Part shown: positions 41,318-52,836 of the stretch, in pieces | Position numbering within the stretch: position 1 is the first letter of the stretch | Layout: each line of letters opens with the position of its first letter | Origin: Ascaris suum | Taxonomy: Eukaryota; Nematoda; Chromadorea; Rhabditida; Ascarididae | NCBI GenBank assembly: GCA_013433145.1 | Contig: CM024178.1 | Span: forward strand, 1,891,501 to 1,955,500 | Length of the DNA stretch: 64,000 bases | Direction: 5' to 3' | Position numbers and translations under genes: made by a program | The notes under the pieces: model-generated | What the model was told of the DNA's origin: nothing | Databases searched by the model: none | The model's input: the letters and a program-made list of their open reading frames with translations, nothing else

Positions 41318-44300
41318 GTTTATATATTTTTATTTTTCTTTTATTTCTATTTTCTAATTTCAACTCATTACCGACGATATGAAAATATCGTTTGTGAATT
41401 TATGTTGAAAGATTGAAATATGATAGAAATTTATATTTTTTTTAAGTAATCAATTTTTTAAATTATTCAATTGATTGTATACTTTTTCGATCTCAAGTAT
41501 CATACAATACTCTCTAACTGCAAATGCTCTATATCTTGACATCATAACTGTTCAGCGGCAATAACAAATAGATCAAAGCAGTTGAAGCTTTCAGATATGC
41601 GGGAGAGGGACGGGAAAAGGGAGGGGTAATTCGCCTTGAAATCTCAATTTTATCTAACGATTTCCTGTTCAATTTTACCAAATATTTCGTTGCAAGGAAA
41701 TGAGAGAGGGAGAGGGAGATAGGACGGGAACGAGAGGAAATAAAACTATGTGTATATGATGCAAGAATCGTAGATGTTTTTTTTTTTTTTTTTTAAAGAA
41801 CGAACCGTGATCGATGTTTGGTTATCAAAAAAATCCCCAGATTTTCTTTGAAGAACTTTTTTTTTTGGTCATTCAAGATATGATCCTCCATTTATTTCTC
41901 CCATGAATTAGTATAGTAAAAGGCGATAAAACGAAAATAAATTTTAAAACATAGAAATGCCTAAAATACTATGGCATTGCACTAGAATATAAAAAAAAAT
42001 ATTAGTTAATTCAAAGACGAATATCGAATTCACTGAAAATATTTTTAATTTTTAAACTTCTTCAAGAATATTTTATTAACAATAAACGATGTTTATTTTA
42101 GCAGACGAAGAGAGACGACAAATAATTGCAGTGGGACAGACTTCAGATATTTGTCTTTTTCTACATATTCGAGCATTTGCTATTCTTTCGATTCGAGCCA
42201 CCAAAAATAAAAAGGTTCTCTTGAATATGCAATGCTCATTCGTTCTATTAAAGTTCTATAGGATATTGATGCGAATATTGCTTGTGAGATATTATCGTTG
42301 AGGTTACAAGAGCATTCTATGGGCGGCAACTTCAACAGAGGCAACGAAGAACGAAGAGAAACGATCCGGAGGGGAGGAGAGGTGGGAGGAGTGGGGGCAT
42401 GGAGAGAATCATGGCTATACGTAGGTACATCGTGTTTATAATTATGTGAACATATTTACTCACGGTGAATTTACTACGCATTTCCCACAACGTCGACCCT
42501 ATCGTGTCGTTGAAAAATTTGCGAGTACTATTTTTATTTATGATAGTTCAGAAGAGATGAAGCCGTATAGGTTTATGTTGGCATCGTTCCCAATTTTTTC
42601 GCCTGAAAGAAAAATAGTGAAGGGAGGTGGGGGAGGGGGGGAGGTATTACGGAATGATTTCATGCTAACATTCTCTGGAATAGTATTTAGGAATGTATCT
42701 ATGGACGGATCAGTGGTCGAGGCAAGTTCAACACTGACAGTGCTTGTCGTTGCTTGATGAAATGTATGTATAGGGTTTTACGAAGTGAATTATAGTGCTT
42801 TCGGAGATTTCTCTCTTCGATTTTTATTGCTCACCGGTTTCCAACCTCGCTGTCCCCCTCTCATTTTCTCCTTGTCCAGAACCTCTATTTAAGTTTATGT
42901 ATTTTCAAGGAATTTACCATGTTTTCACCTAGTTGCAGGGTTGGTCGTTTGAAGTGCTGAATAGATTCTCAACGGATCATTATGGTTTTTGCAGAACTCT
43001 TCCTTTAGCTTCTGGTCTATTGATACCTGTAAGTCATATGTCAACGTTTTCTCATCGCATCATTTTATGATCGCCGTTCACTTCATTATTAAATTCATTT
43101 ATTTAATTGTTTATTGTATTAGTTGAAGAGTTTGTTTGTTGCTAAGACGAAAAGAGAATTGAAAGGTTGAGGGTCAAATGTTGGGATAAAGAAATAAGTT
43201 GAAGATGAACTAATGAGTTTATTTTCTAGCTGATTTTGTTTTAAGTTTTGCAAGAATTTCTCTGATATATGCTCTATCGATAAGGTGCATATTGACGCTT
43301 TGCTCGGCACGTTATTTTTTTTTTTTTTGCTATCGGCAGTAGTTTTATAAAATATTTATTCGATTATATCCGATGTTATTATCGAATCAGCGTTTCGGAT
43401 GTGAATTCATGGGAAGGGGTGGGGGGTGGAGGGGGGGGGGGGGGAGGGGAGGAAGGAGGTACACAACACGACAAATGATCAAAGGGAATTCTAGTTGTTT
43501 CGTTCATTTATGGCAATATAAATTTACCTTTAGATCTATAAGATAAATACTGAAACATTATGAGAGTATTTCTGAAAATTTACTTATTAAAAAAAAAATG
43601 TTTATTTTTATTGATGAACGATTATTTGATGAATGCAAATTTACAATATAGATTCGACAAAAATATTTCCCTATAATATAATTTGATGAATAAATTTTTT
43701 TCAATATTTCGAAAATCGAAATTCTCGTTTGAAATATTTGAAAATTTCAGAGTAATAACGCTGAAGTAAAAATAATTGACGGAAATCGTGAAAGAATTAT
43801 TGCATTACGTTCGAATGAACTAAAATTGGACGGTACACTATCGTGCATTTGTGTCATTACATCATCACAAATTCTACTTGGATTTGATAATGGCACTATG
43901 GCGTTGTTTAATATTAATAAATGTTGTTGCATATATAAGGTCAATTCTTTTTTTTTTTTTTTTATTTAAAATGTATGTGCAATTTGTTGATGCTTAAAGA
44001 AGAGGGCAACAAAAAAAAAAAAAACTTGTCTAAGCGTTGTTTCAGGAGTCAATTGGGAGTTTTTAATTGGAGTGAAAAGTATAAGAGAGTGATGATAATC
44101 GTTTTTATATTCCTCTTTTAGCGCCATACTCAAAAATGCTTCGAAATATCTTAGTTTCGAGCGTTAATAGTTTAAATTCTGAATTCGTTTAATTGTTTTT
44201 TTTTTCCACTATAGAAAGATTTCAGTGCTTACTTCATATTTGTTACTCTTAATAGAAATATTCTCTAGTTGTCCAGGATATCATCCATGATAGTAGAAAT

Positions 44301-46077
44301 TAGCTGATTTTTTCGGGAAGTAAATATGTGTCGTATGAAAGGAAATTTTAAATAGAATTAAAAAACAATGATTGTTTTCAGTTGGAGTTATTTCGAGATG
44401 TGGCGTTAGCATGTGCCACCTATAATGATTTCATTGCCGTTTCATCTGTTGCATCTCCGTTCAGAATTCTTCGACTCGACGAGGCGAAATTGATCGAATA
44501 TCGTTCAATATCTTATCCATCGAGGTTGAAATTATTAATTCTTTTTACACCCGTATTTGATCGAACAATATAGACACTGCAATAGATGAGATTTCAAAAT
44601 GCCTCATGCGGTATATTTGTTGAAATCTTTTACGATGGTAGTTCACACCTTAGGAGCGGAAGCATTTAGCAGTAGTTACCTGTAATATTTTCGAATATTT
44701 TCTGAAGTAAATAGGCCGAGCACTTTGGTCTGAAGTTTTGAAACGATGCACCCTCCGTTTCCCCCACTCCCTTCTCTCCTCGTTTTCTGGCCCCCCCCCC
44801 CCCCCACTCTTCCTCTTCTCTCTCCCCATCCTCCACCCTTAATGTATTTGTTTATTTAAATATGCCACTGCTGTTAAATTGGGCATTTTGGTATTAGATG
44901 GGAAAGCATCGAAGAAGGAAGATGTACGAAAGTGTACATTAAATGCAATATGAATGGAGGGTGTAAAAAGCAATGGGTCTGAATGAAGGGTATGAAAGAA
45001 CGTTGGTTAAACAGTCATTTATATATTCACAAGAGTGTTGGCTCATCTACGGGAATGCGAGCCCAACAAATGCAGGAATGAAAACAGAGGATATCGGCAT
45101 AATGAAGATCAGGCAAATTGCGCATAAATATTTCTCTCTGCACTGCATTTATTATTTTCTAACACGATACCAGCATCGAAATGAATTCCATAGAGTTGAT
45201 ATTAAACTGATGTAACTACGATGCTGAGAAGAACATGAAGTATATCGTTTAGTTAGCGTCAGGCAGGTGCATACGCCAAAATCGGTACTGCGCACCCCGT
45301 AAAATTTTGAATAAACTGCTATCATTTTGAAATGTGTTTAGAAATATAGATAAATTTTGTGTTTGAGATGTGTGGCATTCAATCTGGATGTTCTTTAATA
45401 AGCGAAATTGCAAAAATATTAATGAATATACTCGTCAGGGAAATAGAGAATTATTTCCAGTTTAGAAGTTGTTTAGAAATTCCTGAGTTCAGCAAGGTAA
45501 CCCATTGTTTTGCTTTAAAAATAGTCAAAAAAGGCCGAGCGATTTGCTGCAATCAATAGGTGATGATGGAATTAAGTCCGGGATGTGTACTTGTCGTAGA
45601 AAGTAATGGATTAACTTTGGTTGAAGAGCACTTCTTTACTATATGTAGCTAAATTCGATGAGGTGTATAAATTGCTGAACTCTATGAAATAAACATCAAC
45701 TTTTTTCTCAATCCAAAATAAATATACCGATGGGTAATAAAAGTGCAATACGGATACCGTCAAGCCCGCAGCATTTTCCTTAAATCCTATTGATGTTTTT
45801 TCCTCCATAAATAATGAATAAATGAGGTAATATTTTAAGTGCTCGTGGGTGTGGATCGTTATGTTTTTCGCCATGTGGAAAGCAGATAGTTTCCGGTTTC
45901 TGGGATGGATCCGTACGTGTACACTCACTTCGTACTGGCAACTTGCGCGCACTCTTAACGCTTCATTCAAGCGCTATCAATTTCCTCAATTGGAGTATAG
46001 TCAACCGGAAGAGGTTGCTATTCGTATGTGGTGAAGACTCGAGGCTCTCCATATGGAATCTGCATAAGGATCCTTGA
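41149..46077 (+). CDS. GNB1L: GNB1L-like WD40-repeat protein (complete, 6 coding exons)
   Basis: A seven-bladed WD40 propeller related to vertebrate GNB1L and yeast Asa1, which work with the TTT complex in PIKK maturation (family knowledge). Exons are 41149-41317, 42102-42214, 42939-43028, 43751-43939, 44382-44524 and 45840-46077. They total 942 nt, with all phases consistent, giving 313 aa (human about 327). Recognised pieces in order: a first blade with LLFDEYFLIIGTSNGNCCLF; YGFCRTLPLASG matching human VGFCRSSILAGG; ILLGFDNGTMALFNI matching LLAGYEDGSVVLWDV; and a C-terminal pair of blades with FSPCGKQIVSGFWDGSVRV and LLFVCGEDSRLSIWNL, ending KDP. Exon 2 is the least certain: its donor is weak and its acceptor is a tandem NAGNAG. 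The last acceptor uses AAG. Confidence 0.8.
42102..42214 (+). CDS. GNB1L: GNB1L-like exon 2: second blade (boundaries uncertain)
   Basis: Encodes residues 58-94. RQIIAVGQTSDICLF resembles the human RQLLSQGRDLKLCLW blade. The acceptor region ttttagcag offers two AGs 3 nt apart, so one residue may be variable. Donor AAG|gttctc is weak; phases 1 and 0 fit both neighbours. Confidence 0.5.
42939..43028 (+). CDS. GNB1L: GNB1L-like exon 3
   Basis: Encodes residues 95-124. HYGFCRTLPLASG is a GNB1L-specific segment rather than a generic WD string. Acceptor agttgcag, donor CCT|gtaagt, phase 0-0. Confidence 0.8.
43405..43456 (+). repeat. G-rich tract with 14-G run
   Basis: In GNB1L-like intron 3; several G-runs of 4-14 separated by one or two bases, quadruplex-capable. 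Confidence 0.96.
43751..43939 (+). CDS. GNB1L: GNB1L-like exon 4: central blades
   Basis: Encodes residues 125-187: EVKIIDGNRERIIALRSNE, then LSCICVITSSQILLGFDNGT and MALFNI. Acceptor aaatttcag, donor AAG|gtcaat, phase 0-0. Confidence 0.85.
44382..44524 (+). CDS. GNB1L: GNB1L-like exon 5
   Basis: Encodes residues 188-234 and part of 235, with DVALACATYNDFIAVSSVAS in the position of the human VMDLDFDSQKARGISGSA blade. Donor AG|gttgaa, phase 2. Confidence 0.78.
44791..44805 (+). repeat. Poly-C run, 15 nt
   Basis: In GNB1L-like intron 5, inside a longer pyrimidine-rich stretch (about 44,750-44,837). Confidence 0.96.
45840..46077 (+). CDS. GNB1L: GNB1L-like exon 6: last blades and stop
   Basis: Encodes residues 236-313 and TGA. 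Two clear WD blades (GSLCFSPCGKQIVSGFWDGS and RLLFVCGEDSRLSIWNL). The acceptor is tattttaag, an AAG site, chosen because it alone restores frame. The competing open frames on both strands here are shadows. Confidence 0.83.
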
Positions 46078-46137
46078 AAATCTTATGTCACCGAGAGTAC
46101 AGAGTACTGGTTATCCATAGAGTGACCAATGACCATC

Positions 46138-46143
46138 AATAAA
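46138..46143 (+). terminator. Polyadenylation signal of GNB1L-like gene
   Basis: AATAAA lies 60 nt past the stop codon. Confidence 0.6.
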
Positions 46144-49100
46144 AGGTTATGAAGCAGAAAGAACGAGAAGTGAGGGGCTCTCTTAAAAAGGAATTTGTAA
46201 TAGAATCAAGATCAATGCGTGCTCTTGATAGAGAATAAAGATTTTCTCGCAAAAAATGCTCTATGCTTCTGGCTGCTTCTTGATTGGTTACCTGAGCAGA
46301 ATTATTTGTAATATTCCTTTTCGAAAGGGGTGCAGTGGTACTTGAGGTGCTTCTAGATTCTTCTATTGCGTGACATATTTGCTGTGCAAATTCTTGTTTA
46401 TATATTTGTGTTTTATGTATAAATTTGAGATATTCCGGCATAGTTTAATTTGAAAGCAGAAATTCATCGTAAAATCTTATAAAAGCCTCAGCTGTCTTTA
46501 CTGCGCGCCAATGGAATACGAGCTGAGCGACATGCCTCAATTAACGAAATTAAAAAGTATGTCTGCATTGAACGGATCCGAAGTGTTGTTTTGTCATCAA
46601 AGCGCTGAGTAGAGGAGGAAATGAGAGAGAATATTGAAGGATATGCTTCAGAAGGCAGAGTAATTAGAAGAGATTTAACTGTGGTGAAGGCTGCTTGCGA
46701 TGAGAAGTACACTCTAGCGCCATCGAATGAGCCCTCCTTCCCTGTTGAAATGAATCTGTGAAGCTGGAAGACAGCACGATCCCCGTCGAGAAATCTCGCA
46801 CTCTTCCCCACTTAAACTCGAGTCCTGTATATATACCACGATATGTATACACAGATAAACTGGTAAAACACTCGTACCTTTTCAGATGTTTTTGAAGTAA
46901 TTGTAATCTAGTTCGAAATTAATAGAGGATCAGCATGGGGCCTAAATTGTACTCAGTTTCATGATGCTAAATTTTATCGTTCTCCAACATTCAGACATCA
47001 GGCAAGTGGATCTTTAAGACTCTTTGAGGTGTACCTTAGATATAGGCCTTTATGCACTGGATCGTGAAATGGTTGCATTACCTGGTTCGATATCGATGGT
47101 TACATGTCATTTTTCACAATCAATTTCAGAGGCTATCCACAACCTCAGAATCAAAATTTCATGCAAATAATGCCTCTATGCAAATATATAAACAACCTTT
47201 GCATCACTCTTGCAGGTATTTCATGGTTTAGTACGTTGATAGGTGCAAGGGTTCTTGCATACGTTCGAGAATTGCTTAGTGCTTTATTTCCTGTCATCAT
47301 CGAACTCCAACGAGAGTGATTTTTGGATCGTTTATATGCATCATAACTAAATGCATTTATATGCATCGTAATGATGATTTTGCTGCGCAACTCCATCACC
47401 CTCTAACGCTTTTATGACGTCTAATTTAAGAACATTTTTCAAAAATCGTCCTTTTATTCCAGTCTACATTTTAACAAGTCCAACTACCTCTTTACTTCAA
47501 TTCCGGAAATTCGTATCTTCATTTCCGGGGATTTCTAGCAGTTTCCGGGAAAAAGCCAATACTAACTATACTCTAAATAGCTTCTTTAGCACTTCTCGTG
47601 TTTTTTTTCCACTTCTGAACACTTTTTTTTTTCAACATGAATGAGATCATCGCACAAATATTTATTCTCATATTCTTTCCTAATCATAGAGTGAAACAAT
47701 TCAAATATGTTCAGTTCATTTCAACTTTCATTATTTTTCATTCGCTCCTTTATAATTTGCCAAATTATTAATTGATGGAAAATTTATTATTTTAATCCCA
47801 ATATTTAAGAATTCCTAGGAATTCATCCTTTGTCATTGCTTGCTTCAATTGGCAAACTTGAAATATTACATCGATAGTAGAATATTTTAAGTAATCTGCT
47901 ATATTAATCGAAATTTCGTAAAATCTGATCGGTCGAATCGATTTTATATTCTTTTTTAACTGGTCATTCATGCCGGAATTTTTGGGATATTATTATCATT
48001 GTTTATTCGTGAAAAAGGATGGTAAACATATACATTTTTGCTACTCGAGATCTTAGTTAGAAATCTGTTTTTTTTTTTTTTGAGATTTCAGCAGCGTCAT
48101 ATCATCGTAGGAAATTGCTCTCTTTCCGGATGTTCCAATATGACTTAATTGCAGAGCGATTCTAAGGAAGTCGATTTGAATAAAGATATCATGTGTTGAA
48201 AGTTCCTTCCTGTAATGTTCATGCTTATATTTTGCAAAAGGAACACCTGAAGCAATACGAAGATTCTTCTCTCGGTTCGATGATTGCCTCCTTACCTTTT
48301 CGATTTTATTGCTTCAGAATTTTTCTAGCCATTATTTTTCCTCTCTGACATATTACTAAAATATCTCTTAAGTAGTCTTGTACGAGAATTGTTTCTTGTC
48401 CCTTCGAGAATTTGCTCTTAATCTTGATGTTGTTTAGCGCTTTGTAAAGTAGAATGTTTGAAGTCTTAGTCATAGTACATAAACTATGCATTGCTTCGAC
48501 AAGGATAAGTGGAAATGTAAGCATAAGGTATATTACATTGATTAATGCGTCGATTGTTTTACATTAAAGAATTTTCAATCGTTATTTAATAATATCAGAA
48601 AATGAACGTAGGTGGTAAAGTAGTTTGAGGTGATCGAGTTGCGATAATTACGTATCACCGTCTAATATCGATTGCTTCAATTTCACCGGGGAAAAAAAAA
48701 TGCCGAATCACCCACTCACATATAACGTCATTTTCCACACAACTAAACGACACTCTAGCTGAACACACACAACAATAAATGACAGCCATCTGTATTGCCT
48801 TATAGAAGTGCATCGAAAAGAGTAATTGCATCTATCAAGAAACCCTCTCGTAGAACCTGTTTCTTAGAGATTTTATTTTCTTCTTCATTGATGTCGTTTG
48901 TTGTCATATGCCGTTATTGTTTGATGCTAACATAGCGTTAATCCACTACAGCTGTCAATAATAAAGCATCGATAGCTAGCCAGATGATTTCTCTCTTTTT
49001 TTGCGCTTATGAGTTCTGCGACAATTTATAGATGATCTCAACATTCCTAATAGTATACGATCATTCACGGCTCATAGTATTGTGTAATACTGTTGTGTGA

Positions 49101-52100
49101 TACGGTAATATCGTAGTTTAACTCAGTTACTGTAATACTGTAATTCTTCTATTTCACCTTCATGGTGCATGTTGTTTGCTAGGTGCAGAACATGCTTATT
49201 AGTCATCGATTTGAATGATATTAAAACAATGTTTCTGATGCCTAGTAAAATGCCAGATGACTTGTTACAATCGGCGGAGTGATAGTCGAAGCGAACAATT
49301 TGTATACACATAGGTATCAATGCACTATTTGTATCCAACGATCACTGCATTGCCGTGAGTTGATACACTGAAATCGACGAAACTCTATAAACTGATAAAC
49401 TTTATGCAGTAATCCCTTATTATTTCCCCTTCGTCGAGTAAATAAATGGAAATCGGTCGCAAATACGAGATAGAGACTTCAGCGAGTTCATTAGCTTTTT
49501 TTTTAATGAAAAAACTAATTTAATTTAATCAACGTAATTAAATTACTATATAGTATTACTTCGAAATGAAATGATCAATTTATTTATTCATTGTCGATAT
49601 TAATTTTAGAGGGATATGAGAAGCGCTTTTTTTTGCATATTTAAATCTCCAAAAAAAAAAACAAACTTTTAAGTGATTTTTCAATAATTTCCTTGACAGT
49701 ATTTCTTTATATTATTTTCTATTTATATTGTTATAATTTTCAATAATTTCTCAAACGAAGTAATATTCATTTTTTTGTTGAAAATTCCGCATATATTTTT
49801 CAATTGTAATGAATTTAATCACTCTCTTATTATAAAGATTTCTCTTGTGAAATTCACAAAATGTAATAGCAAATAGCCGATTGCAAAAAAAGAAAAAAAA
49901 CGTATGCACATATTTCTTTACTCTCTAATTTATTAGTAATGAAATATTTTAATTATATCATATCTTATATGTTTTACTAAGTAATTTTTTATAGTTTTCA
50001 ATCATTAAACACGATTCATCGATCAATCGTCAATATCTTATCTCGTCGTTTTTTTTTTTGTTAGCATATCAAAATATAATCTTTCATATCAGCTCTTTCT
50101 TTTATTGATCGTTCTTCCATAATTGCTTATTTATCAAACAGTATGGCGTTCATTATTTTCAGAAGTCTTTCATCGAATTAATATTACGACTCATAGCGAT
50201 CGTTTGAAAATTTCTTGTCGGAGTGCTTCTTGGAGTCGCAAAATTCACTCTGCTTGCCATTAGTAGAAATCGAGAGGTATACAGGTATATTAGAGGTATA
50301 CAGGTATATTACCGGTTTATAGAATTTATAAAAGTTTGTCTCTTAACCGATTTTATTAGAAAATTCGAACATTATTATAAAATCTAATGAATTTTTATTA
50401 AATAAGACGTTTCATTGTCTATCTCTTTTCTTATCCGCATACCTATCACAATATTCTTATAAATGAATGAACTAATTTCACACATGAATTATTCTATTAA
50501 TAAAGCGATATGCGAAATCTTATTTGATGATAAACTTTTGAGAATAATCACTGATATATTTTTATTCTTCTCACCTAATTTGGTATGCTCTTACCTGTGA
50601 AATTTCTACAAATATATGTCTACTTTTGAAATGCCGGATTCCTTTTGACCAGAATGGTAAGGAAAGATGGAGGAGATTAAAGGGAAGGAAGGGGAGGGGG
50701 CGAGAGATAAATTCAAACTGTTCATTGATTCAAATCGTTCTCGTTGCCGACCTGTTCGCATTTCTAGGTGTTTTGATGTACTCTGATCGAACATTTCACA
50801 TCCGAGCAACTTCATTGACATTCCCATTCATATGCGTTATCGTCGTGGAAAATTAATCAAAGCGACTATTTTGTTGAGATAGGCGACTCATATCAATAAT
50901 GAAATGATAAGCCCTTTCATATTTCGGCTGTCAATTTCGTTTTCTCTATCACTTTTATTGACAGCTCTATTGGTCGAAAAGTATATTTCAAACGATTTCA
51001 TGCATGTTTGAAATCTTATAACACTTCATTTAAGTGCTTTTCTGTGTTAGCCCCAGCCTATTGTCACCCATTTTTAAGTGTTGAAATATTTCACACAAAA
51101 AGATGAGAGTAATTCAATGATTCACTTATGGGCTGCTAGGAATATTTAAGGTACTACTTTTGCGATTCGCTAGCTTCGACACGGCATATTGGTCTTGTTT
51201 GAAAGGAGGTCTTGTAATGCTCGAATATGTGTTTATTTCTGGTAGCTCTCTTATTGTGAGTTTAATTACTGAGGTAATAAGCATAGATAATGCATATTTC
51301 TTTTGACGCTAACTAGTAAAAGCGATTTTTGAGCATCTATTCCATCTATAAGAGTTATACGATATACTGTTCGAAATTACTGTACTAAAAGAATGTTGAA
51401 GGTTCAGCGACGAAATAAATCACCGGGATTGTCAATGCAATTAGGTAATAAAATGAACATACCATTGCACTAACTCATACACCATTAAAAGTTTTTTTTT
51501 GTTTCTCAGTTAGTTCTCCAAACAACACTAAAATATTCGAAGGATTTACTCTCCAATTATAGTTTTCAATATTTCTTTTGAATAATAATTTTCAAATTGT
51601 TTTTTTTTAATCTTTGTCTTTGTTTTCTATCTTTTTACCTTTATCTTTTATCTTTTTATCTTCCACCTTTTTTTTTTCAAAACTTTTTTCTTATTCCCAC
51701 TCTCTACTAACTAAAACCATTCGTTTAGCTATGAGTATTTAGATGAGACGAAGTGTTAGAGCTTATAAACTTATCATTTTATGAGCTTATCTGTAAAAAG
51801 ATCCTGCCATTCCAGAAATTCCAAAAATCGGAAATCTCCTCACTAAATTCTCCTAAGCATTAACCGAAAGGAATCCTATGGATTCGATTTCAATATTTAA
51901 ATTTAATGTGCTATGCAAAACGGATCTAAATTTTCGATTTCACTCCTCAACTTGTGAAACTTATCGACGTAACCTCAAATTTATAAATTCGGGGCTGGGG
52001 AACTATGAGAAGCATAGGTCATTTCTTCTCATCTGCCAAATTCATGTGCATAGTAGCGTGTTTTTAGTCGGCTGAGCAATACGGTTTGCTTTTCGTGCAG

Positions 52101-52562
52101 TAATAATCTCCATGCCGAAAATTCGGCTCCCGTTGGATGTTAAAATGTTTTTTCCTAATGTCATGTATAGAAATGAAGTAGAGATTTTAACGGATATATG
52201 TTGGATCACAATGTGAATAAAGAAAGATGATGGAATAAGCAAAGATCAATAGCTTTTACTGGAAATTCCTTATCACCTTCGATTTATGTAATTTTTTAAC
52301 TCTCTCTTCTTGATATATTATCACTACGGTATGTTGTTCTTTTTGCAATTCAAAAAAATCTTCATTATGTTCTAGCGTTAAAAAAAACTGCCGTTATCCT
52401 TGAAATTTCTTCCTGCATTTAGAGATCCACAAATTCAAATACACAAACTGAAGTTCATTGTTTTAATTTGATGCCAAATAGACAACGTCCAGCACAGGTA
52501 AATGATAAGATTGGTTCATACGAATGATTAAAAAATAGATAAGAACAGTTGTTTAAAGGAAA
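46144..52562. other. Intergenic DNA before peroxidasin
   Basis: 6.4 kb without a recognised gene. Two adjacent minus-strand open frames (46136-46441, 101 codons; 46488-46811, 107 codons) have fairly balanced composition but no known motif or clear splice link. The rest is AT-rich and T-biased on the plus strand, with a 19-bp tandem duplication at 50,274 and a CTTT-rich tract at 51,611. Confidence 0.6.
50274..50311 (+). repeat. Perfect 19-bp tandem duplication
   Basis: GAGGTATACAGGTATATTA occurs twice head to tail. Confidence 0.95.
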
Positions 52563-52571
52563 TACTTTCAG
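52563..52571 (+). promoter_or_regulatory. Probable trans-splice or 5' UTR acceptor before peroxidasin start
   Basis: tactttcag ends 4 nt before the ATG. With so short a leader, spliced-leader addition is an attractive explanation; a non-coding first exon is the alternative. Confidence 0.5.
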
Positions 52572-52575
52572 GGAA

Positions 52576-52836
52576 ATGTGGTTATCGATAGTTGCACTAT
52601 TTATAGTGCAATTGAATGAGTTGCTTGCATGCCCAAAGGAATGTGAATGTGAAGATGGAAAAATGAGGTGTCGAGGTCGTGATCTTCATAGAATTCCAAC
52701 ACTTATTCCAACCGATACGTCTTATATTGATCTTCGTGATAATCACATCAAACGTTTATCGAGAAACGATCTCAGGAATTTATCAAATCTACGAACTCTT
52801 CTACTCTGCAATAATCGTATAGAGCTCATCGATGAG
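52576..52836 (+). CDS. PXDN: Peroxidasin exon 1: signal peptide, LRRNT, first LRRs
   Basis: Encodes residues 1-87. MWLSIVALFIVQLNELLA is the signal peptide; CPKECECEDGKMRC the N-terminal cap; two LRRs follow (YIDLRDNHIKRL, LRTLLLCNNRIELI). Donor GAG|gtaatg, phase 0. Confidence 0.93.

Noticed and set aside
45611..45970. 119-codon minus-strand ORF
   Set aside because: Overlaps the last GNB1L-like exon, which carries clear WD motifs on the plus strand.
46136..46811. Two adjacent minus-strand ORFs of about 100 codons after the GNB1L-like gene
   Set aside because: Composition is protein-like, but there is no family match, no convincing splice link and no start context; kept only as a remark in the intergenic entry.
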